Below are positions 37,493 through 48,200 of a stretch of 64,000 nucleotides of DNA, one piece after another. How positions within the stretch are numbered: position 1 is the first letter of the stretch; each line of letters begins with the position of its first letter. The notes beneath the pieces are model-generated. The model had not been told where the DNA came from, did no database searches, and saw nothing but the letters and a program-made list of their open reading frames with translations. This DNA comes from Herbaspirillum sp. ST 5-3 (GTDB lineage Bacteria > Pseudomonadota > Gammaproteobacteria > Burkholderiales > Burkholderiaceae_D), in contig NZ_STGI01000016.1 of assembly GCF_004804275.1 (NCBI RefSeq), positions 1-64,000 of the forward strand. Reading direction: 5' to 3'. Made by a program: the position numbers and the translations under genes.

Positions 37493-38584
37493 ATGCCGTT
37501 TTCTTTGAATTCCGAACAAAAGCAGACCGCCTTGTGGCTGGCGGTCGGGCTTGTGCTGGCGGCATTGTTGGTGAAGCTGGGGCCGGTACTGGCGCCCTTC
37601 ATTGCAGCAGGCATCCTGGCCTACGCACTCAATCCGACAACGGACTGGTTATCAACGCGACAACTCGGCAAGATTCGCATGCCGCGCACCTTGGCGGCGA
37701 TCATCGTCATCGTGCTGCTGCTGGCCGCAATACTTGCGCTCGTGCTGATCGTCTTGCCGATCATGCAAAAGCAGATTCCCCTGTTGCAGGAACAAATTCC
37801 GCATTTCCTCACGCGCCTGAACACTTTTCTCGCGCCCAGGCTGCAGGAAATCGGCATCAGGGTTCGACTGGACGAAGTCGGGATCAAGCGCATCGTCTCG
37901 CAATATTTCACGAGCAGCGGCGATGAAATCTGGAGCGCGCTGCTTGCCTCGGCAAAAGTCGGTGGCATCGCGATGCTCGGCTGGCTGGCGACCTTGTCGC
38001 TGATTCCGGTCGCGCTGTTTTACCTGCTGCTCGACTGGCATGCCGTCGTCAACAGAATCGAGAGCTTCATTCCGCGCCGCTGGATCGGCAAGGCGTCCGA
38101 TTTCGGCCGCGAGGTGGACGGACTCCTGGCGCAATACCTGCGCGGACAACTGGCGGTCATGATGATCCTGGCCATTTATTATTCCGCGGCGCTGGCGATT
38201 GCCGGATTCGACGTCGCCGTGCCGGTCGGCGTTCTGACAGGAGTCCTGGTATTCATTCCCTACCTTGGCTTCGGCTTCGGCCTTGGCCTGGTATTGGCGC
38301 TGATTGCTGCGGTCCTGCAGTTCGACGGCCTGCATGGCCTGCTGCTGGTCGCCGGCATCTACGGCGCCGGGCAGGTCATCGAGGGCTTTTTCCTGACGCC
38401 TCGCCTGGTCGGCGAACGTATCGGATTGCATCCGCTGGCCGTGATTTTTGCCTTGCTCGCATTCGGCCATCTGTTCGGCTTCGTCGGCGTCTTGCTGGCC
38501 CTGCCCGCGTCGGCCATTGTCGCCGTCGCGTTCAGGCACTTGCGACTCCATTACATCAATAGCAGCTTTTATCGTCAGTCATGA
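37493..38584 (+). CDS. AI-2E/PerM family membrane transporter
   Basis: A 363-residue multi-helix protein of the AI-2 exporter superfamily (PerM/YhhT type). It has N-terminal helices containing [14 protein letters not shown], the central soluble stretch with amphipathic helices, then [24 protein letters not shown] and [25 protein letters not shown], the family's conserved core. Transport substrate is not predictable and may be sodium/proton-coupled. It overlaps hda by 4 bp and is conserved in the order purM / perM / hda in Burkholderiales. Confidence 0.88.
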   Translation: MPFSLNSEQKQTALWLAVGLVLAALLVKLGPVLAPFIAAGILAYALNPTTDWLSTRQLGKIRMPRTLAAIIVIVLLLAAILALVLIVLPIMQKQIPLLQEQIPHFLTRLNTFLAPRLQEIGIRVRLDEVGIKRIVSQYFTSSGDEIWSALLASAKVGGIAMLGWLATLSLIPVALFYLLLDWHAVVNRIESFIPRRWIGKASDFGREVDGLLAQYLRGQLAVMMILAIYYSAALAIAGFDVAVPVGVLTGVLVFIPYLGFGFGLGLVLALIAAVLQFDGLHGLLLVAGIYGAGQVIEGFFLTPRLVGERIGLHPLAVIFALLAFGHLFGFVGVLLALPASAIVAVAFRHLRLHYINSSFYRQS

Positions 38585-39264
38585 GGCAACTACTGCTCGA
38601 TTTGGGTGCGGAAAAGCCGCAGACCCTGGATACCTTTGTCGTTGGACAAAATGCGGAGCTGCTGCAATTGCTGCGTCAGTTCGAGCACCCGTCCGAAGCG
38701 CCGCCCGGCGAACGTTTTGTCTACGTTTGGGGAGAGGCCGGCGCGGGCAAGACCCACTTGCTGAACGCGCTCGCGATGCATCCCCGTGCCCGCTATATCC
38801 CCGCCGGCGCCAGCGAAAGCGATTATCTGTTTGACACAAATACGAGCCTGTACCTGGCAGACGATTGCGATCAATTGTCGCCCGATGCACAGATCGCGGC
38901 GTTCGGCCTGTTCAACCAGGTGCGGGAAAACGGCGGCGTGCTCGTTACCGCGGGCAACAAACCACCTGCCGGCCTGTCCTTGCGCGAGGACTTGCGCACC
39001 CGCCTCGGCTGGGGGCTGATTTACCAGGTGCATGGCTTGACCGACGACGAAAAAATCGCCGCGCTGACCCAGGCAGCCCAGTTGCGCGGCATCACTTTGT
39101 CCCCCGGCGTGTTACCCTATCTGATCACGCATTTCCGTCGAGATATGCGATCCTTGTCGGCCATGCTGGATGCGCTGGACCAATACTCTCTGGAAACGCA
39201 ACGACCGATTACGCTGCCGCTCCTGCGCAACCTGCTGCAACTCGAAGGTGAACCCAAAGCATAA
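38581..39264 (+). CDS. hda: DnaA regulatory inactivator Hda
   Basis: A 227-residue AAA+ protein homologous to domain III of DnaA. It has a clamp-binding-type N-terminus (RQLLLDLG), Walker A WGEAGAGKTHLL, an ADDCDQL Walker B, and sensor segments with ISRFRRDM-like THFRRDMRSLSAML. With the DNA-loaded sliding clamp it stimulates ATP hydrolysis by DnaA and prevents over-initiation. It overlaps the preceding gene by 4 bp and the following one by 1 bp. Confidence 0.9.
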   Translation: MRQLLLDLGAEKPQTLDTFVVGQNAELLQLLRQFEHPSEAPPGERFVYVWGEAGAGKTHLLNALAMHPRARYIPAGASESDYLFDTNTSLYLADDCDQLSPDAQIAAFGLFNQVRENGGVLVTAGNKPPAGLSLREDLRTRLGWGLIYQVHGLTDDEKIAALTQAAQLRGITLSPGVLPYLITHFRRDMRSLSAMLDALDQYSLETQRPITLPLLRNLLQLEGEPKA

Positions 39265-39935
39265 TGAATCTCGCTTTATTCGATCTTGACCATACCCTGA
39301 TACCGATTGACTCCGATTACGAGTGGGGTCAGTTCCTGGTGCGTATCGGTGCGGTGGATGCCGAAGCATTCGCCAAGCGCAACGCCGATTTCTATTCCCA
39401 ATACGAGGCAGGCACACTCGACCCGGTGGAGTACCTGGAGTTCGCACTCGGTACGCTGGCGCAGTTTCAGCGCAGGCAACTGGACGAATGGCACCGGCAA
39501 TTCATGGAGGAAGTGATCGAGCCCGCCATCCTTCCCGTGGCGCGCGATCTCGTGAAACGGCATCAGGACGCCGACGATCTGGTTGCAATCATTACCGCAA
39601 CAAATCGCTTTGTCACCGAACCGATCGCCAGGGCCTTCGGTGTGCGCAACCTGATCGCGGCCGAACCCGATGTCACGGACACTGGCGAGATTACCGGCCG
39701 GCTGCGCGGCATTCCCACTTCCGGTCCGGGCAAAGTCGCTCACACCAATGAGTGGCTCGCATCGCAGGGAAGATCGCTCGACAGCTTTGGCCGCAGCTAC
39801 TTTTACAGTGATTCGCAGAACGACATTCCACTGCTGTCGGCAGTCACCCATCCGGTTGCAACCAATCCCAACGCCTTGCTGAAAGCCCATGCGCAGGCAC
39901 AAGGCTGGCCTATCCTGACCTTATTCGATGATTAA
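39264..39935 (+). CDS. HAD-IB family phosphatase (SerB-like)
   Basis: A 223-residue HAD hydrolase. Motif I is LFDLDHTLIPIDSD, motif II is IITATNRF, the lysine is in GKVAHTNEW, and motif III is FYSDSQNDIPLLS. The helical cap between motifs I and II is of the subclass IB type seen in phosphoserine phosphatase-like and histidinol-phosphatase-like enzymes of Burkholderiales. The true substrate is uncertain. The start codon shares its A with the hda stop, and the 3' end overlaps pcnB by 8 bp, so it is a compact operon. Confidence 0.85.
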   Translation: MNLALFDLDHTLIPIDSDYEWGQFLVRIGAVDAEAFAKRNADFYSQYEAGTLDPVEYLEFALGTLAQFQRRQLDEWHRQFMEEVIEPAILPVARDLVKRHQDADDLVAIITATNRFVTEPIARAFGVRNLIAAEPDVTDTGEITGRLRGIPTSGPGKVAHTNEWLASQGRSLDSFGRSYFYSDSQNDIPLLSAVTHPVATNPNALLKAHAQAQGWPILTLFDD

Positions 39936-41289
39936 AAAGTTTATCAAGCGCATTCTTGGCGTTAAGAACAAAGCGAATAGTCAACAACCGCAAGTGCTCG
40001 GACCGAAGGAGCACGGTATTGATCCAACGCTGCTGTCCACCAACGCGGTGCGCGTGACGCAGACGCTGCAGGAGGCCGGCTTCAAGGCGTTCGTCGTTGG
40101 CGGCGCGGTGCGCGATTTGCTGCTGGGCGTGAAGCCGAAAGATTTCGACGTGGCGACCAACGCCACGCCGGAACAGGTGAAACGCCTGTTCCGCCGCGCT
40201 TTCATCATCGGCAAACGCTTCCAGATCGTGCACGTGATGTTCGGCCAAGACCTCATCGAGGTCACCACCTTCCGCGGCGCGTCATCGGAAGGCGCGCCCA
40301 AGGACGAGCATGGCCGCGTCCTGCGCGACAACACCTTCGGCGAGCAGCACGAAGACGCCGCGCGGCGTGACTTCACCATCAACGCGATGTACTACGATCC
40401 GGCCAGCCAGACTGTGCTCGATTATCACAATGGGATCGCCGACATCCGCAGCCGGACGCTGCGCATCATCGGACTTCCCGAAGCGCGCTTTCGCGAAGAC
40501 CCGGTCCGCTTGCTGCGCGTAGTGCGTTTTGCAGCCAAACTCGGCTTTGTCATCGATCCGGACACGCGCGAGCCGATCCAGGTGATGGCGCCGCTGATCA
40601 ACAACGTGCCGGCCGCACGCGTGTTCGATGAAATGCTGAAGCTGCTGATGAGCGGGCATGCGCTCGCTTGCCTGCAGCAGTTGCGCAAGGAAGGACTGCA
40701 TCACGGCCTGCTGCCGCTGCTGGACGTGGTGCTGGAACAACCGCTCGGCGAAAAATTCGTCACGCTGGCACTGGCCGGCACCGACGAGCGCGTCCGCCAA
40801 GGCAAGGGCGTGTCGCCCGGCTTCCTGTTCGCTGCCCTGCTCTGGCACCAGGTACTGGAAAAGTGGAATGCCTACCAGGCCGCCGGTGAGTACCCGATTC
40901 CGGCACTGCATCTCGCAGCCGACGACGTGCTGGATGCGCAGACCGAGAAACTCGCGCTGCAGCGCCGCATCGCAACCGACATGCGCGACATCTGGGCCAT
41001 GCAGCCGCGCTTCGAGCGGCGCACCGGCAAGTCACCCTACAAGCTACTGGAACACCCGCGCCTGCGCGCCGGCTATGACTTCCTGCTGTTGCGCTGCGAA
41101 TCCGGCGAAATCGATCCGGAGATCGGCGAGTGGTGGACTGCCTTCATTGCCGCAGATGGCCCCGGCCGCGCCGAACTGCTGACCAGAAAGCCGAAGGTCG
41201 AAGGGGAAAGCCCCGCACCGAAGAAGCGTCGTCGCCGTGGTGGGCGCAACAAACAGAAGGCGGCGCCTGCCGAAGGCAGCAGTACATGA
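39928..41289 (+). CDS. pcnB: Poly(A) polymerase I
   Basis: A 453-residue class II nucleotidyltransferase. Catalytic region: AFVVGGAVRDLLLG and KDFDVATNATPEQV, then LIEVTTFRGA, RRDFTINAMYYDP and an EDPVRLLRVVRFAAKL motif. The basic C-terminal tail (KKRRRRGGRNKQK) fits an RNA-binding poly(A) polymerase rather than a CCA-adding enzyme. It adds 3' A-tails that promote RNA decay. It overlaps folK by 4 bp (ATGA). Confidence 0.93.
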   Translation: MIKKFIKRILGVKNKANSQQPQVLGPKEHGIDPTLLSTNAVRVTQTLQEAGFKAFVVGGAVRDLLLGVKPKDFDVATNATPEQVKRLFRRAFIIGKRFQIVHVMFGQDLIEVTTFRGASSEGAPKDEHGRVLRDNTFGEQHEDAARRDFTINAMYYDPASQTVLDYHNGIADIRSRTLRIIGLPEARFREDPVRLLRVVRFAAKLGFVIDPDTREPIQVMAPLINNVPAARVFDEMLKLLMSGHALACLQQLRKEGLHHGLLPLLDVVLEQPLGEKFVTLALAGTDERVRQGKGVSPGFLFAALLWHQVLEKWNAYQAAGEYPIPALHLAADDVLDAQTEKLALQRRIATDMRDIWAMQPRFERRTGKSPYKLLEHPRLRAGYDFLLLRCESGEIDPEIGEWWTAFIAADGPGRAELLTRKPKVEGESPAPKKRRRRGGRNKQKAAPAEGSST

Positions 41290-41771
41290 GTGCGGCGCAG
41301 ACCTCCTGCCATATCGGGATCGGGTCGAATCTCGGCGATGCACGCGCCAACGTGGAGCGCGCTATTGAATGCCTGAAGCAGCTGCCTCAGTCGACGCTGA
41401 GCGCGCAATCCAGCCTGTTTCGGACAGCGCCGATCGATGCAAGCGGCGATGATTACATCAACGCCGTGGTCCGTATCGATACAGCGTTGCCGCCGGAAGA
41501 CTTACTGAATGCACTTCAGGCGATCGAGCGGGGTTTCGGGCGTGAGCGCCCCTATCAGAATGCGCCGCGCACGCTCGATCTGGATCTCCTGCTGTACGGT
41601 CGGCAGACGATCTCGTCGCTCTCGCTGACGGTGCCGCATCCGCGCATGACGCAGCGCGCATTCGTGCTGATTCCTCTGCTGCAGATTGATCCGCTGATTA
41701 GCATCCCTGGACTCGGGCCGGCGCATACCTTCGTACCGAATGTTGCCGGACAAGCGATTCAAAAAGTCTGA
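41286..41771 (+). CDS. folK: 6-hydroxymethyl-7,8-dihydropterin pyrophosphokinase
   Basis: A 161-residue HPPK that transfers pyrophosphate from ATP to hydroxymethyl-dihydropterin in folate synthesis. Motifs are HIGIGSNLGDA, SSLFRTAPI, YINAVVRIDT and the signature RTLDLDLLLYG, followed by VPHPRMTQRAFVLIPL. Start ATG 41286 overlaps the pcnB stop, and the pair pcnB-folK is conserved across proteobacteria. Confidence 0.95.
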   Translation: MSAAQTSCHIGIGSNLGDARANVERAIECLKQLPQSTLSAQSSLFRTAPIDASGDDYINAVVRIDTALPPEDLLNALQAIERGFGRERPYQNAPRTLDLDLLLYGRQTISSLSLTVPHPRMTQRAFVLIPLLQIDPLISIPGLGPAHTFVPNVAGQAIQKV

Positions 41772-41774
41772 ACC

Positions 41775-42122
41775 ATGCAAATTCCTGTCGTCGCCCAAAC
41801 CGTCGGCCTGCTGACGCTATCGAATGTATTCATGACCGTCGCCTGGTATGGCCACTTGAAGAACCTCGCGAGCAAGGCGTGGTGGATCGCCGCACTGGTG
41901 AGCTGGTCGATCGCCTTGTTCGAGTATCTGTTGCAGGTACCCGCCAACCGCATCGGCTACACCGAACTAAGCCTTGCGCAACTCAAGATCATGCAGGAAG
42001 CCATCACGCTGACCGTCTTCGTACCGTTCGCGATGATCTACATGAACCAGCCGTTCAAGCTGGACTACATATGGGCCGGTCTGTGCCTGGTGGGCGCTGT
42101 TTACTTTATCTTCCGCACATGA
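41775..42122 (+). CDS. DUF486 / DMT-superfamily small membrane protein
   Basis: A 115-residue protein with four predicted helices and the DUF486 pattern: FMTVAWYGHLKNL, WWIAALVSWSIALFEYLLQVPANRIGY, LKIMQEAITLTVF and a final DYIWAGLCLVGAVYFIF. DUF486 proteins belong to the drug/metabolite transporter superfamily as half-size units. Function unknown. It lies 3 bp after folK and overlaps the kinase gene by 4 bp. Confidence 0.85.
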   Translation: MQIPVVAQTVGLLTLSNVFMTVAWYGHLKNLASKAWWIAALVSWSIALFEYLLQVPANRIGYTELSLAQLKIMQEAITLTVFVPFAMIYMNQPFKLDYIWAGLCLVGAVYFIFRT

Positions 42123-42760
42123 GTCTCGATCGATACAAATACGTGGTGGTCGAAGGACCGATCGGCGTCGGCAAGACGACCTTTACGCGCAAGCTGGCGG
42201 AGAGCATGAAGGCACAGACGCTGCTCGAAATGCCGCAGGAAAATCCGTTTCTCGAAAAGTTCTACCGCGATCCCGCACGCTATGCGCTGCCGACGCAGAT
42301 GTTCTTCCTGTTCCAGCGCATGAACCAGTTGCGCGACCTGGCACAGACCGATCTGTTCGATACGCGCGTGGTGTCGGACTTCCTGCTCGACAAGGACCCG
42401 ATCTTCGCGCATCTCACACTGGGCGACGACGAACTTCATCTTTATCAGCAACTGTATGACCATCTGCGCCCGCAAGCCGCCGTTCCCGATCTGGTGATCT
42501 ACCTGCAGGCGCAGCCGGAGACACTGGTCGAACGGGTCAAGAAGCGCGGCATCGCGATGGAAGCAGGGATTTCCGAAGTGTACTTGTACCGGCTCTGTGA
42601 AAGTTACAGCCGTTTCTTTTATCATTACGACGCCGCGCCGCTGCTCGTCGTCAATACCGAGCGGCTGAACCCCGTGGACCGCGACGAGGATTTCGCATTG
42701 CTGATCAGCCGCATCAGCAACATGCGTGGCAAGCGGGAATTTTTCAACCTTGGGGAATGA
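42119..42760 (+). CDS. Deoxynucleoside kinase
   Basis: A 213-residue P-loop kinase of the dCK/dGK family. Walker A is [17 protein letters not shown], a glutamate follows in [12 protein letters not shown], the ERS-like motif appears as [14 protein letters not shown], and [20 protein letters not shown] supplies the lid region. It would phosphorylate deoxynucleosides for salvage. Its place between folK and panB is typical of betaproteobacteria. It overlaps DUF486 by 4 bp, and panB starts 3 bp after its end. Confidence 0.88.
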   Translation: MSLDRYKYVVVEGPIGVGKTTFTRKLAESMKAQTLLEMPQENPFLEKFYRDPARYALPTQMFFLFQRMNQLRDLAQTDLFDTRVVSDFLLDKDPIFAHLTLGDDELHLYQQLYDHLRPQAAVPDLVIYLQAQPETLVERVKKRGIAMEAGISEVYLYRLCESYSRFFYHYDAAPLLVVNTERLNPVDRDEDFALLISRISNMRGKREFFNLGE

Positions 42761-42762
42761 TT

Positions 42763-43590
42763 ATGTCGGGATATCTGCAAGACGCTGCAAGCACCGTGCG
42801 CAAGGCAGTCACCGGACCGTCGCTGCTGGCCATGCGCAATAACGGCGAGAAGATTTCTGTGCTGACTTGCTACGACTCCAGCTTCGCTGCGCTGATGGAC
42901 CGTTGCGGCGTGGAAGTATTACTGGTCGGAGATTCTCTGGGCAATGTCTGCCAAGGCCACAGTTCGACCCTGCCGGTGACGCTGGCGGATATCGCCTATC
43001 ACACTGCATGCGTCGCACGCGGCAATCAGACTGCGTTGCTGGTTGCCGACATGCCTTTCGGGACGTATGCGACGCCGGAATCAGCATTCGACAATGCGGT
43101 GAAACTGATGCAGGCCGGTGCGCAAATGGTCAAGCTGGAAGGCGGTACCTGGCTGGTCGATACCGTACGATTCCTCACCGAGCGTGCCGTTCCGGTGTGC
43201 GCACATCTCGGGCTGACACCGCAGTCGGTGCATCAGCTTGGCGGGTTCAAGGTGCAGGGCAAAACGACAGAGGGCGCGGACCGCTTGAAAGCCGATGCGC
43301 TTGCCTTGCAACAAGCCGGTGCGTCGATTCTCGTGCTGGAAGCAATTCCTGCCCCGCTGGGACATGAAGTCACGCAACTGCTCGCAATTCCGACCATCGG
43401 GATCGGTGCCGGTCCTGAATGCTCCGGTCAGGTATTGGTAATGCACGACATGCTGGGAGTGTTCCCCGGCCGCAAGGCGCGTTTCGTGAAGAACTTCATG
43501 GAAGGCCAGACCAGCATTGAAGCGGCGGTGCGCGCCTTTGTCGCGGCAGTCAAGGACAAGTCCTTCCCTGCCGCGGAACACTGCTTCTAA
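42763..43590 (+). CDS. panB: 3-methyl-2-oxobutanoate hydroxymethyltransferase
   Basis: A 275-residue TIM-barrel enzyme that makes ketopantoate for pantothenate and CoA synthesis. Motifs are [47 protein letters not shown] and [25 protein letters not shown] choose ATG 42763, which has GGGGAA at proper spacing. ATG 42757 lies too close to that site. The 3' end overlaps the convergent carbonic anhydrase gene by 4 bp. No panC is seen in the window. Confidence 0.95.
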   Translation: MSGYLQDAASTVRKAVTGPSLLAMRNNGEKISVLTCYDSSFAALMDRCGVEVLLVGDSLGNVCQGHSSTLPVTLADIAYHTACVARGNQTALLVADMPFGTYATPESAFDNAVKLMQAGAQMVKLEGGTWLVDTVRFLTERAVPVCAHLGLTPQSVHQLGGFKVQGKTTEGADRLKADALALQQAGASILVLEAIPAPLGHEVTQLLAIPTIGIGAGPECSGQVLVMHDMLGVFPGRKARFVKNFMEGQTSIEAAVRAFVAAVKDKSFPAAEHCF

Positions 43591-44264
43591 TCCGGGCTGT
43601 CCTCGTAGCGCGCGAAGCACGCCGGCAGTTTCGCCGCCAGCTCCTCGGTACTGCTGACAGTCAGCCCGAGATCGTGCAGCAAACCATCCTGCAATCCGTA
43701 GATCCAGCTATGCACGATCAGGTTCTGGCCGCGATCCCACGCATCTTGCACGATCGTGGTCTGACAGACATTGACCACTTGCTCCAGCACATTCAGCTCG
43801 CATAGACGATCGTGCTTGACCTTCGCCGGCAGGGCTTCGCCCAGGTAGCGTTCATGCTTTGAATGCACGTCCTGCACATGTCGCAACCAGTTGTCAGCCA
43901 GGCCGATACGTCGGCGCGTCAGAGCGGCATGCACGCCCGAGCAGCCATAGTGTCCGCACACGATGACATGCTTGATTCCAAGCACATCGATAGCGAACTG
44001 CAGTACCGACAGGCAGTTCAAATCGGTATGCACCACGACGTTGGCGATATTGCGATGGACAAACATCTCGCCGGGAAGCAGATTGACGATTTCGTTGGCG
44101 GGGACGCGGCTGTCGGCGCAGCCGATCCAAAAGTATTCAGGCGACTGCTGAGCGGCCAGCGTCTTGAAGAAGTCGGCGTCCTTGGCCACCATGGACGCCG
44201 CCCACTCGCGGTTACTTTGGAACAGTTGTTCCAACATCAAATTATCCTTGTCTTGTCCTGTCAT
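43587..44264 (-). CDS. can: Beta-class carbonic anhydrase
   Basis: A 225-residue enzyme interconverting CO2 and bicarbonate. Zinc ligands lie in [11 protein letters not shown] (Cys and Asp) and [13 protein letters not shown] (His and Cys). Other family parts are [10 protein letters not shown] and the [19 protein letters not shown]-terminal helix. The clade is that of E. coli Can. Bicarbonate is a substrate for PurK and TsaC, encoded elsewhere in the window. Stop codons of this gene and panB interlock on opposite strands. Confidence 0.93.
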   Translation of the reverse strand: MTGQDKDNLMLEQLFQSNREWAASMVAKDADFFKTLAAQQSPEYFWIGCADSRVPANEIVNLLPGEMFVHRNIANVVVHTDLNCLSVLQFAIDVLGIKHVIVCGHYGCSGVHAALTRRRIGLADNWLRHVQDVHSKHERYLGEALPAKVKHDRLCELNVLEQVVNVCQTTIVQDAWDRGQNLIVHSWIYGLQDGLLHDLGLTVSSTEELAAKLPACFARYEDSPD

Positions 44265-44506
44265 TGTTCAGATGCTCGGAAAATGGGGATCGGGTCCTCG
44301 GCATGAAGGAGCGTGCGGGCCGCCGGTGGAACTCGGCAGATATTGGCGCGCTGGGAGGGTCGTCGTTGCCGAGGTTGTACCGCCATTATACAGACGTTGC
44401 GGATGTTGTTTGAATGGCAGGGAAAACCGGCGGAGGAGGATTTAGAGCAGCGACGGTGCCGGGGCGACACCGCCGCAATATTGACGCGCCTGTTGAAAGG
44501 CGTAAT

Positions 44507-45133
44507 TCAGTAGCTGTTTCCGCGCTGAGGCTCCTCGGGCTGCTCGCCGAGCAAGAGAGGCTTGAGCCGGGAATCCACTGGTTTCTCGCCCAGCCAGATT
44601 TTCAGGAGCGAGTTGTAGAAGATGACGTCAGGAAGGGGATCCGATACCTTTTTGCCGTTCAGATGCACGACAGTGCCGGTACCAGGAATCCAGTCCGTGG
44701 TGAGTACATCCCCCTTTTTCAACTCCGGGATAGATGCAAAAATCTCGCCGAATTTTTGCAGCTGCAGCACGATCTTCGATTTTTCCGCCCTGTCGCTGTT
44801 CTGATGAATTCCGCTCATGAAGCCGCGGCCCAACTCCTCGTTGCTGATATCCCGCAGCATGACGATGGTGACGCGCTTGGCACCGGGGACGGAGAGTACA
44901 TCTTGTACCGTGCGCTTCTTGTCTGCCAAGTAGAGGCCGGCGACATAAACTTTGAAAATCGCCTTGTAGCGTATGCCGGCGCCGTTGAGCTTGAGATCCT
45001 GATTCGCCAGACGAATCGTGTCGTCGAGTTTCACGCCTGCGACCTCCGCAGCAAGAACGTTGGCGCCCATCGTCAGCGCAGCAGCCATGCTGATAACACC
45101 AAGTACACGAGAAATACGGACGCGAAGATTCAT
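44507..45133 (-). CDS. Chalcone isomerase-fold secreted protein
   Basis: A 208-residue protein with a signal peptide (RVLGVISMAAALTMGANVLAAE, cleavage after LAA) and a chalcone-isomerase-like domain: GVKLDDTIRLANQDLKLNGAGIRYK, FKVYVAGLYLADKK, and an IWLGEKPVDSRLKPLLLG C-terminus that is diagnostic of bacterial members. These are non-catalytic or fatty-acid-binding relatives of unknown role in the periplasm. ATG 45133 has a strong GGGAGGGAAT site. The longer frame upstream is not needed. Confidence 0.85.
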   Translation of the reverse strand: MNLRVRISRVLGVISMAAALTMGANVLAAEVAGVKLDDTIRLANQDLKLNGAGIRYKAIFKVYVAGLYLADKKRTVQDVLSVPGAKRVTIVMLRDISNEELGRGFMSGIHQNSDRAEKSKIVLQLQKFGEIFASIPELKKGDVLTTDWIPGTGTVVHLNGKKVSDPLPDVIFYNSLLKIWLGEKPVDSRLKPLLLGEQPEEPQRGNSY

Positions 45134-45295
45134 ATTCCCTCCCGAAACACGGCGCAACAGCGCGAAAAATAGCACGAATGTCTTTTTCATTATCCGGCGA
45201 AAAAATAGAGAAGAAGCTCTAATTTCGTGCTTTGATGCAATATTTCGCGAATAGCGATCGCCGGGCAATGTTCATTTCAGCTCGGACAGGTCCGT

Positions 45296-48200
45296 TTATC
45301 CGATCCCGAGACCCATGACAGACGCCTGCGACAGCTCAACCGTGGCAACGCCGTGCACCAGCTCGTAATGCTGAAACGCCTCGCGAATATTCAGACGCAA
45401 TACTTCGTCGTCCCACGGCTTGAGGAAGAACCGGTAGATCGCGCCGCGATTGATCGCATTCATGATGGTTTGCAGATCGGCTGAATCGGACAGGACGATA
45501 CGATGGGTTTCGGGATACAGCTCGTTTGCCTTGCTCAGGAATTCGGTGCCGCACACTCCTTGAACAATCTGGTTGCAGACAATGACATGCACCTGATGAC
45601 GCGCCAGCAGTTCGAGCCCTTCCCCCGCCGAACGCGCGGTCAGGATGCGGTAGCCTTCATGGCGCAACAACCGGTTCAAGGACGAGATGGATTCGTCATC
45701 GTCGTCGACGATCAGCAAGGTTGGCCTTGGCGCGGATTGGTCCTTCGGTTCGACCGACAGCTTCTTGCCCTGCCGCAGCGCGTCTTCGAGGTCCTCCGCT
45801 GCGATCGGCCGGCTGAAATAATATCCTTGCATCTGGTCGCAGGCGTGGCGTTGCAGGTAGGCCAGCTGTGCCTCCGTTTCCACACCCTCGGCGATCACAT
45901 TGATGCGCAAGCTGTGCGCCAATGAAATGATCGACCTGACGATCGCGGCATCGTCGGGATCGATCGTGATGTCTTGCACGAAGGACTTGTCGATCTTGAG
46001 CACGTCGACCGGAAAGCGCTTCAAATACGCCAGACTTGAATACCCGGTGCCGAAATCATCGATCGAGATCTTGACACCCAGGCTTTTGAGCTCACCCAGG
46101 ATTGTCACCGCGCGATCCACATCCGCCATGACCAGGCTCTCGGTCACTTCAATGTCGAGATAGCGTGCTTCGAGACCGGTTTCTTCGAGGATTGCGGCGA
46201 TCGATTGCACCAGGTCGGCCTGGGCAAACTGCCGCACAGAGAGGTTCACCGCCACGCGTGCGTCACCGAGTCCGGCGTCGTGCCAGGCCTTGTTTTGACG
46301 GCAGGCGGTTCGCAACACCCAGGCGCCGATCGGCTGGATGAGCCCCGTTTCTTCCGCCAGTCCGATGAAGCGCGCTGGCGGAACCATGCCGAACTCGGGA
46401 TGTCGCCAGCGGATCAAGGCTTCGACGCCGACGATGCGGCCGCTGCGCATATCGACTTGCGGTTGGTAATGCAGCAAGAGCTCATTGCGTTCCAGCGCAT
46501 TGCGCAAATCGGTTTCGATGCGCAGCCGTTCCATTGCCCGCTCATTCATGGCGGGCGCATAGAATTGGAAATTGTTGCTGCCGACCTCTTTTGCGCGATA
46601 CATGGCGATATGCGCATGCTTGACGAGGATTTCGGCTTCCGCGCCGTCTGCCGGAAAGGCAGCCACCCCAATGCTGCAGGATGGGAAGATCTCGTGGCCG
46701 GCAATGACAAGTGGCTTCGCGATGGCATCCATGATACGTTGCACCGCGGTTGCTGCGAGCGTTTCATCGGTGCGTTCCGGCAGTATCAGCACGAACTCGT
46801 CGCCGCTCAGCCTGCCGACCGTATCGGTGTCGCGTACCGTTTCCTTCAAGCGTTCGCCGATTTGTTTCAGCACCGTGTCGCCCGCCTCGAAGCCAAGCGT
46901 ATCGTTGACCAGTTTGAAGCGGTCAAGATTGATGAACGCCACCCATACCAGATGCTCGTAGCGAGAGGCATAGGCGATGGCCTGGCTCAGGCGGTCGCGT
47001 ACCAGGTTGCGATTTGCCAGTCCGGTCAGCGCATCGCGATTGGCCTGGAACTCGAGCTCCGCTTCGTATTTCTTGGTCGCGGTGATGTCATATTTGGCGG
47101 CGACGAAATGGGTGATGTCGCCCGCATCGTTCCTGACCGGCGCGATATGCACGTCGCTCCAGAACGGCGTGCCGTCCTTACGGTAATTGCGTACGATCGC
47201 ATGGCCCTCGCGCTTCTCGATGACCAGGTTGCGAATCTCTTCGAGCCCGGGCTGCTCGCGCTCGGCCGCGTGCAGAAAGCGCAGACTGCGGCCGACGACT
47301 TCCGAGGCGCTGTAACCGGTAATGCGCTCGAAGGCCGAGTTGACGTATTCGACCGGGTAGTCCGGTGCCTGCGCGCTGGTGATGATGATGGCATTGGCGC
47401 TGGCTTCGATGGCCCGCTCGCGCAAGTGCGACGATGCCTCCGCCATCTTCCTGCCGCTGCGATGACGCAGCGCCTGGACAGCGACCGTGACACTCTGCGC
47501 AAGATCGGTCAGCAGCTCGACCGCCTCATTGTCGAAGGAGTCAGGTTCGCTGGCATACACATTGAGCAGGCCGATGGCCCCTTCCTCGTGAAACAAGGGC
47601 AGCGCAATCTTGGAATTGAAGCCGCGGCGCAATGCTTGTTCGCGCCAGGGACGTTGCGCAGCATCCTGATGGAAGCGATTTGCGACAGATGGACGCCCCG
47701 TACTGATGGCTGCGCCGATCGTGGAGAACTGCTCCAGCTCGCCTGCCTCCAGCAGGCCCCTGATATCGTCCAGATACCCGTCGTGCCGGCCGGCCACACC
47801 GACCGGAACGATGCGGGTGCCGCCTTTGTCCGGCAGCACGCCGACCCAGGCCATGCGATAGCCGACTTTCACTACCACATCGCAGATGCCTTGCAGCAGA
47901 ACCTTTTCATCGTTGCTTGCCGCGATCACCTCTTCGCATTCATGAAAGGCACGCAAGGCACGGTTACTCCTCCGCAGGGACTGTTCCAGCCGGCGTTGTT
48001 CGGTGATGTCTGTATCAATGCCATTGATCAATCCGCTTCCGGGGTTGTCCCCTGGCGTGAAGTGCGCCTCGCAGCGCATCCACCTCACTTGGCCATCAGG
48101 GCGAACGATACGGTATTCGAAGGTATCGTGCTCCTTGCTAGTGATGCGCGGGGAAATGGCAACGACCTTGCGCCGGTCTTCCGGATGAAGGCACTTCAAC

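Noticed and set aside
44265-44506. Possible coding region in the spacer between carbonic anhydrase and the chalcone-isomerase-fold gene
   Set aside because: The 242 bp contain only weak frames without ribosome-binding sites or recognisable motifs.
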